Assembly: GCA_963836605.1 (NCBI GenBank)
Contig: CAWIKB010000008.1
Coordinates: forward strand, 62,001-126,000
Direction: 5' to 3'
Source: Bog-473 sp963836605
GTDB lineage: Bacteria; Actinomycetota; Acidimicrobiia; Acidimicrobiales; RAAP-2
Length of the DNA: 64,000 bases
In this document: positions 60,125 through 64,000 of the stretch, in pieces
Position numbering within the stretch: the stretch's first letter is position 1
Layout: every line of letters starts with the position of its first letter
Notes under the pieces: model-generated
Databases searched by the model: none
What the model saw: the letters and a program-made list of their open reading frames with translations, nothing else
What the model was told of the DNA's origin: nothing
Position numbers and translations under genes: made by a program

Positions 60125-60721
60125 ATGAGCAAGGTGATCGCGGGGATTACGTCGTCCGTCGACGGCTACATCACCGGACCGGATGACGGTCCGGGCTGCG
60201 GTCTCGGCGTCGGGGGAGAGCGGTTGCACTATTGGGTGTTCGGCGGTGCATGGCGTTACGATTCGGTCGAGCGAGGCGAGCCGATCGGCGAGGACAAGGT
60301 CTGGCTCGAAGAAGCAATGGCCGGGACGGGCGCGGTGGTCGGAGGGCGGGGAACCTACGAGGCGGCCGGTCACTGGGGTGACGCCAACCCATGGGGCCTG
60401 CCGTTCTTCATCGTCACTCACCGTCCCGAGGAGCAGCCGCCGGGCGATGACTTCATTTTCGTGAGGGGCGTCGCCGAGGCGATCGCTCGTGCCCAAGACG
60501 CAGCAGGCGGCAACGACGTGCACGTGATGGGCGGAGCCGACATCATTCGCCAAGCCCTCGCAGCCGATAGCCTCGACGAGCTCACGGTCATCGTCGCACC
60601 CGTGATCCTCGGGGGCGGAAAACCTCTGTTCGAGGGGTTCACCGAGTCTCTCGACCTGGAGCACCTCGGCGTTCGCCAGTCGCCGTTCGCTACCTTTATC
60701 GACTACCGGATCGGGAAATGA
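60125..60721 (+). CDS. RibD/dihydrofolate-reductase-like protein
   Basis: 198 residues; start after AAGGAGGAAGCG. VIAGITSSVDGYITGPDDGPGCGLGVGGERLHYWVFGG, GAVVGGRGTYEAAGHW, LPFFIVTHRPEEQPPGDDFIFVRGVAEAIARAQ, DVHVMGGADIIRQALAADSLDELTVIVAPVILGGGKPLFEG show the NADPH-binding RibD C-terminal fold. Followed by a second, different member of the family. Not a confirmed DHFR. Confidence 0.87.
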   Translation: MSKVIAGITSSVDGYITGPDDGPGCGLGVGGERLHYWVFGGAWRYDSVERGEPIGEDKVWLEEAMAGTGAVVGGRGTYEAAGHWGDANPWGLPFFIVTHRPEEQPPGDDFIFVRGVAEAIARAQDAAGGNDVHVMGGADIIRQALAADSLDELTVIVAPVILGGGKPLFEGFTESLDLEHLGVRQSPFATFIDYRIGK

Positions 60722-60794
60722 ACGCCCGCTTCGGTACGGTCCCTCGGTTGGAGGACCGCCACGTGCCGACTTCGCGGAGTTGCAGGGAGATCCC

Positions 60795-61355
60795 ATGACG
60801 AAGCTGATCTATTCGGCCATCACCTCGCTTGACGGCTACGTGGCCGACGAGGATGGAAACTTCGACTGGGCCGCACCGGACGAAGAGGTGCACAGCTTCG
60901 TCAACGAAGTCGAACGACCGATCGGCACCTACCTCTACGGGCGTCGCATGTACGAGACGATGCTCTTCTGGGAGACGGCACATGCGATCCCAGACCAGCC
61001 GGCAGTCGGTCGAGAATTCGCCAGGATATGGCAGGAAGCCGACAAGATCGTGTACTCCACGACCCTCGAATCGGTGTCCAGTGCCCGGACACGGATCGAG
61101 CGGCACTTCGATCCCGCCGTGGTGGGGGAAATGAAACGGACCCTGGGCCATGACATCAGCGTGGGCGGGTCGGTTCTCGCCGCTCAGGCGATCAAGGCGG
61201 GCGTGGCGGACGAGGTGTACCTGTTCGTCAACCCCGTTGTGGTGGGAGGCGGCAAGCCCGCCCTCCCCAGCGGCATCCGCCTCAACCTCACACTGCTCAA
61301 CGAGCGCCGGTTCGGCGGCGGGGTCGTTCTCCTCCACTACCGGATCGACGCGTGA
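60795..61355 (+). CDS. RibD/dihydrofolate-reductase-like protein
   Basis: 186 residues; start after AGGGAGATCCC. LIYSAITSLDGYVADEDGNFDWAAPDEEVHSFVNEVERPIGTYLYGRRMYETM, DISVGGSVLAAQAIKAGVADEVYLFVNPVVVGGGKPALPSGIRLNLTLLNERRFGGGVVLLHY. Same fold as the previous gene but only distantly similar, so not a recent duplication. Probably one transcript with it (73-base gap). Substrate unknown. Confidence 0.87.
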   Translation: MTKLIYSAITSLDGYVADEDGNFDWAAPDEEVHSFVNEVERPIGTYLYGRRMYETMLFWETAHAIPDQPAVGREFARIWQEADKIVYSTTLESVSSARTRIERHFDPAVVGEMKRTLGHDISVGGSVLAAQAIKAGVADEVYLFVNPVVVGGGKPALPSGIRLNLTLLNERRFGGGVVLLHYRIDA

Positions 61356-61454
61356 GCGGACTCCGCCGCAGCGGACGGGTCGCACGTGGTCGTCGTGCTC
61401 GGGGAGAAGGGCGTCCAACCGTACAGAGGCCGTGACTGGACGGGCACCCGACCG

Positions 61455-61817
61455 CTACGACCCGGCGGTCACCTCGTGGCAGGTGGCGACCATTGCGGCC
61501 AGCGCCGCTGCCGTGCCGGCCTGGTCCACGACGTGAGACGCGCTGGCCAGCGTGGATGCCTCGGATGCGAGCGTGTGGTTCCCCGAGCTCTGTGAGTCAG
61601 CCAGGATCTTTTGGACCTCATCCGCCGGGACGACCTTCGTGCGTTCCAGCGTGGCCTGGGTGGAGTAGACCTCGGCGCAGAGCGCGGTGACGCTCCCGGC
61701 TCCCGCTACTGGTGCGGCAGCCGTCGACGTCCCGGTCGTCTGCTGTGCGTGCTTGGTTGAACCCGTGGCGTCGGGGCTGGTTGTTGCCGTGCTGCAGGAC
61801 ACCGCCACCAGCGACAT
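61455..61817 (-). CDS. small lipoprotein
   Basis: 120 residues from ATG 61817. LVAVSC forms a lipobox, and in the same frame the bases upstream read RPAILAVALLGMSLVAVSC, a complete lipoprotein signal, but no ATG, GTG or TTG precedes it before a stop at about 61916. The true start may be a rare codon, or the 5' end may be frameshifted. The mature part is Ala/Thr-rich with ALCAEVYSTQATLERTKVVPADEVQKILADS. Unknown function. The region 61818-62113 holds nothing else clear. Confidence 0.6.
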   Translation of the reverse strand: MSLVAVSCSTATTSPDATGSTKHAQQTTGTSTAAAPVAGAGSVTALCAEVYSTQATLERTKVVPADEVQKILADSQSSGNHTLASEASTLASASHVVDQAGTAAALAAMVATCHEVTAGS

Positions 61818-62113
61818 CCCGAGCAGAGCGACGGCGAGGATTGCGGGCCGCCAGAATCTGGGTGGTCGGGGCGAGGGTGAGGCGGACGACGAACTGTCGC
61901 GGATGATGGCCTTTCAGGTTCAGGTGTTCGAGGAAGGGCGACTGTCCAGAGACTGCCACGTTCCTGGGACATGCCCTGAGGGGCCAGTACTGCTTCGCCC
62001 TATCGTCAGGGCGGCCAAACGTCCCAATGCGGTGCGCGTGCCCTCCCGTCGTGCCACCTGCGACGCCTATGGCGCCGTCGGATCAATAGCATGCATCGAA
62101 TGGAGAAAATGAT

Positions 62114-63337
62114 ATGACCGACATTATGAAGGGCGTCCGCGTCCTTGAGGTTGCCGAACACACCTTTGTCCCGGCCGCATCGGCCATCCTCGCTGACTGG
62201 GGCGCCGAAGTCATAAAGATCGAACACGTCGAACGCGGTGACGCCATGCGGGGTCTCGCCTCGAGTGGCGTCATGTCGATGGCCGGAGCGGTGCATGTCC
62301 TTATGGAGCACTCCAATCGAGGAAAGAAGAGCATTGGGGTTGATCTCACGACAGAGAAGGGAGTTGCACTGGTGTATCAACTCGCAGCCAGTTGCGACGT
62401 CTTTCTCACCAACAAATTGCCCGCCGTACGACGCAAGCTGCGTGTCGAGGTTGACGATATCCGGGCCCACAATCCCAACATCATCTACGTGGCCGGCACG
62501 GGCGGCGGGGAGCGTGGACCGGATGCCGACAAGGGTGGCTATGACTTTCTGAGCTACTGGTGCCGCGGGGGCAGTGCCATGGGATCCACGCCTTCCGATT
62601 CCGAGACCCTGGTGGTCCAGCCCGCCCCTGGGTATGGCGACTCGATCGGGGGCATGACGATTGCCGGAGGGATCATGGGCGCGCTGTATCACCGGGAACG
62701 AACCGGGGAGGCAGTTTCGGTCGATGTGTCGCTGCTCGGCGTCGGCCTCTGGGCCATGAGCCCAGCCGTGGCTCTGTCACTGCAAACCGGGCGTGGCTGG
62801 CGTGCGCCGGCCAGCTCGGCTGGCGGGGGGCCGGCCAATCCGCTCGTGGGGACCTACAGGTCGCAAGATGGACGGTTCCTCGCCTTCTCCTGCCTCCAGG
62901 GATTCCACTATTGGCCGGGAGCCTGCCACGCTATTGGTCGAGAAGATCTCATCACCGACGAGCGATTCACTTCACATGAACTGCTGTCGGCCAATGCCGG
63001 TACGGCCCGGGAGATCCTGACTGAGGTCTTCGCTTCCGCGTCACTGGAGGAGTGGCGGGAACGCCTGGCTGAATTCGCGGGGCAGTGGTCGTTTGCTCAG
63101 GACGCCCTGGAGGCGGTGACCGACCCCCAGGTGGAGGCCAATGGGTACGTGGGGGAGACCCGGACGAGGGACGACGTCACATTTCAGCTGGTCACCACGC
63201 CTGTGCAGTTCGACGGGACGCCTGCACCGCCCAAGCGGGCGCCAGAGTTCAACGAGCACTGCGAGGAGATATTGGGCAGTATCGGTGTCGACACCGACGC
63301 CATGATGGAGCTCAAAGTTGAAGGGGTGGTCGCCTGA
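62114..63337 (+). CDS. CaiB/BaiF family CoA-transferase
   Basis: 407 residues. MKGVRVLEVAEHTFVPAASAILADWGAEVIKIEHVERGDAMRG (the catalytic Asp region follows), NRGKKSIGVDLTTEKGVALVYQLAASCDVFLTNKLPAVRRKLRVEVDDIRAHNPNIIYVAGTGGG, GGMTIAGGIMGALYHRERTGEAVSVDVSLLGVGLWAMSP. Class III transferases move CoA between carboxylic acids. It would fit steroid, fatty or aromatic acid catabolism elsewhere in the genome. Single gene here. Confidence 0.92.
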   Translation: MTDIMKGVRVLEVAEHTFVPAASAILADWGAEVIKIEHVERGDAMRGLASSGVMSMAGAVHVLMEHSNRGKKSIGVDLTTEKGVALVYQLAASCDVFLTNKLPAVRRKLRVEVDDIRAHNPNIIYVAGTGGGERGPDADKGGYDFLSYWCRGGSAMGSTPSDSETLVVQPAPGYGDSIGGMTIAGGIMGALYHRERTGEAVSVDVSLLGVGLWAMSPAVALSLQTGRGWRAPASSAGGGPANPLVGTYRSQDGRFLAFSCLQGFHYWPGACHAIGREDLITDERFTSHELLSANAGTAREILTEVFASASLEEWRERLAEFAGQWSFAQDALEAVTDPQVEANGYVGETRTRDDVTFQLVTTPVQFDGTPAPPKRAPEFNEHCEEILGSIGVDTDAMMELKVEGVVA

Positions 63338-63492
63338 GCGAGTGAAGCCGCCGGCCTCGTCGGTGACTCCGAAGGTGGCCGACGCGGCGGCCATGACTCC
63401 ACCCAGCGGCTCTAGTTGCAAAGGGAACAAGTCGCCGGTTGTCGGTGTTGAAGCCGGTCCAGTGAAAAAAGTGCAACAACCGGAGTCGTATG

Positions 63493-64000
63493 ATGAGTGA
63501 CACCATTTCAGAGGTAATCGGGCCAGACGTCGTCGAGTTGGACGCGTATTCCCAGGTCGTAGTCTCGGTGGCTGAGCAGCTCACCCCCAGGGTCGCGGCG
63601 TTGGAGGTATCTCGCCGGCAACGTGATGGGAGTTATGCCGGCGGGGCGGGGTCCGCAGTGGTTTTCACCAACGACGGCTTCCTGCTGACCAACGCCCATG
63701 TCGTCGGTGCTGCCGAAGCCGGACGGGTTGCCTTCGCCGACGGTACCGTGGTCCCGTTTCACGTCGTGGGCGCCGACCCACTCTCTGATCTGGCCGTGGT
63801 CCGCGCCGATGGCGCGACCCCGGCGCCGGCGAGGCTCGGTGAGGCCGCGCAACTCAGAGTGGGGCAATTGGTAGTGGCGGTGGGGAACCCGCTCGGTTTG
63901 GCGGGCAGCATCACGGCAGGCGTCGTGAGCGCCCTGGGCCGGTCACTGCCAACGAGAGCCGGCAGCAATATGCGGATAATCGATGATGTGATCCAGACCG
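63493..64000 (+). CDS. trypsin-like serine protease (HtrA/DegP-like), partial at right edge
   Basis: The frame opens with ATG 63493 (or 63490) and runs off the window. GGAGSAVVFTNDGFLLTNAHVV contains the catalytic His, DPLSDLAVVRAD the Asp, and VAVGNPLGLAGSITAGVVSALGRSLPT the usual S1-domain loop. The catalytic Ser motif (GNSGG) should follow just beyond base 64000. No signal peptide or membrane helix is seen at the N-terminus, so it may be cytoplasmic or start further upstream. A C-terminal PDZ domain is expected but not visible. Confidence 0.88.
   Translation, partial: MSDTISEVIGPDVVELDAYSQVVVSVAEQLTPRVAALEVSRRQRDGSYAGGAGSAVVFTNDGFLLTNAHVVGAAEAGRVAFADGTVVPFHVVGADPLSDLAVVRADGATPAPARLGEAAQLRVGQLVVAVGNPLGLAGSITAGVVSALGRSLPTRAGSNMRIIDDVIQT

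Noticed and set aside
59768..60796. 342-codon minus-strand ORF
   Set aside because: Only its last 75 codons are real homology (the dehydrogenase remnant); the rest mirrors the RibD-like gene on the plus strand.

Overview
The window is GC-rich, gene-dense DNA from a bacterium of the phylum Actinomycetota. The signs are a SigJ/ECF41-type sigma factor next to a carboxymuconolactone decarboxylase, small DUF6131-, DUF6458- and DUF6328-like membrane proteins, a CsbD stress protein, STAS plus PAS/GAF/SpoIIE signalling, many SDR, VOC and SnoaL-type enzymes, and consensus -10/-35 promoters lying directly on start codons (leaderless mRNAs). A soil or sediment lineage, perhaps near Acidimicrobiia, is my inference. 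There are no rRNA genes, complete tRNAs, transposases or CRISPR arrays. Several otherwise conserved genes carry single-base frameshifts, so either the sequence has indel errors or parts of the region are decaying.

Layout. 1-7.1 kb: a divergent nitrogen module. A minus-strand operon holds a flavin-binding oxidoreductase, a class-II glutamine amidotransferase (frameshifted), a GXGXG glutamate-synthase domain protein and an FMN glutamate-synthase domain protein (cut by the left edge). The plus strand has a GlnT/gamma-glutamylamide-synthetase-like enzyme (frameshifted), an amino-acid permease, a UspA-like protein and an ABM/zinc-ribbon protein. 7.1-13.3 kb: HAD phosphatase, RCK-type K+ channel, type III glutamine synthetase GlnN and a transglutaminase-like protein. 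13.5-15.7 kb: HxlR regulator/CMD pair with a shared palindromic operator, a PfpI protein and an N-truncated TetR. 16-19.1 kb: BrkB-like protein, CsbD, small membrane proteins and remnants of an HATPase anti-sigma kinase and a SpoIIE phosphatase. 19.2-20.7 kb: sigJ-CMD operon with a candidate ECF41 promoter.

21-27.4 kb: VOC protein, disulfide oxidoreductase, a tandemly duplicated VOC protein, gene fragments and SDRs. 27.4-31.6 kb: leaderless ArsR-type regulator, a tRNA-like 3' fragment and xylAB (xylose to xylulose 5-phosphate). 31.8-39.7 kb: truncated Tat protein, amidohydrolase and an operon of acyl-CoA dehydrogenase, APH-type kinase, quinone reductase, TetR and two SDRs. This set resembles the LvaA/LvaC and ACAD10/11 route that phosphorylates 4-hydroxyacyl-CoAs. 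39.9-45.3 kb: ArsR-SRPBCC pair with two palindromic operators, a RibD-like reductase, and an ECF sigma factor divergent from an MFS exporter across a duplicated leader. 45.4-50.3 kb: broken beta-propeller gene, SnoaL protein, biotinyl-carboxyltransferase fusion and small proteins. 50.9-57.2 kb: STAS protein, PAS-GAF-GAF-SpoIIE phosphatase, an ion-transporter-superfamily permease and a PadR-chrA chromate efflux operon with a 32-bp perfect palindrome. 57.2-64 kb: VOC, SnoaL, PNPOx and RibD-like small enzymes, an alcohol dehydrogenase pseudogene with an in-frame amber codon, a lipoprotein, a CaiB/BaiF CoA-transferase and the start of a trypsin-like (HtrA family) protease that runs off the right edge.
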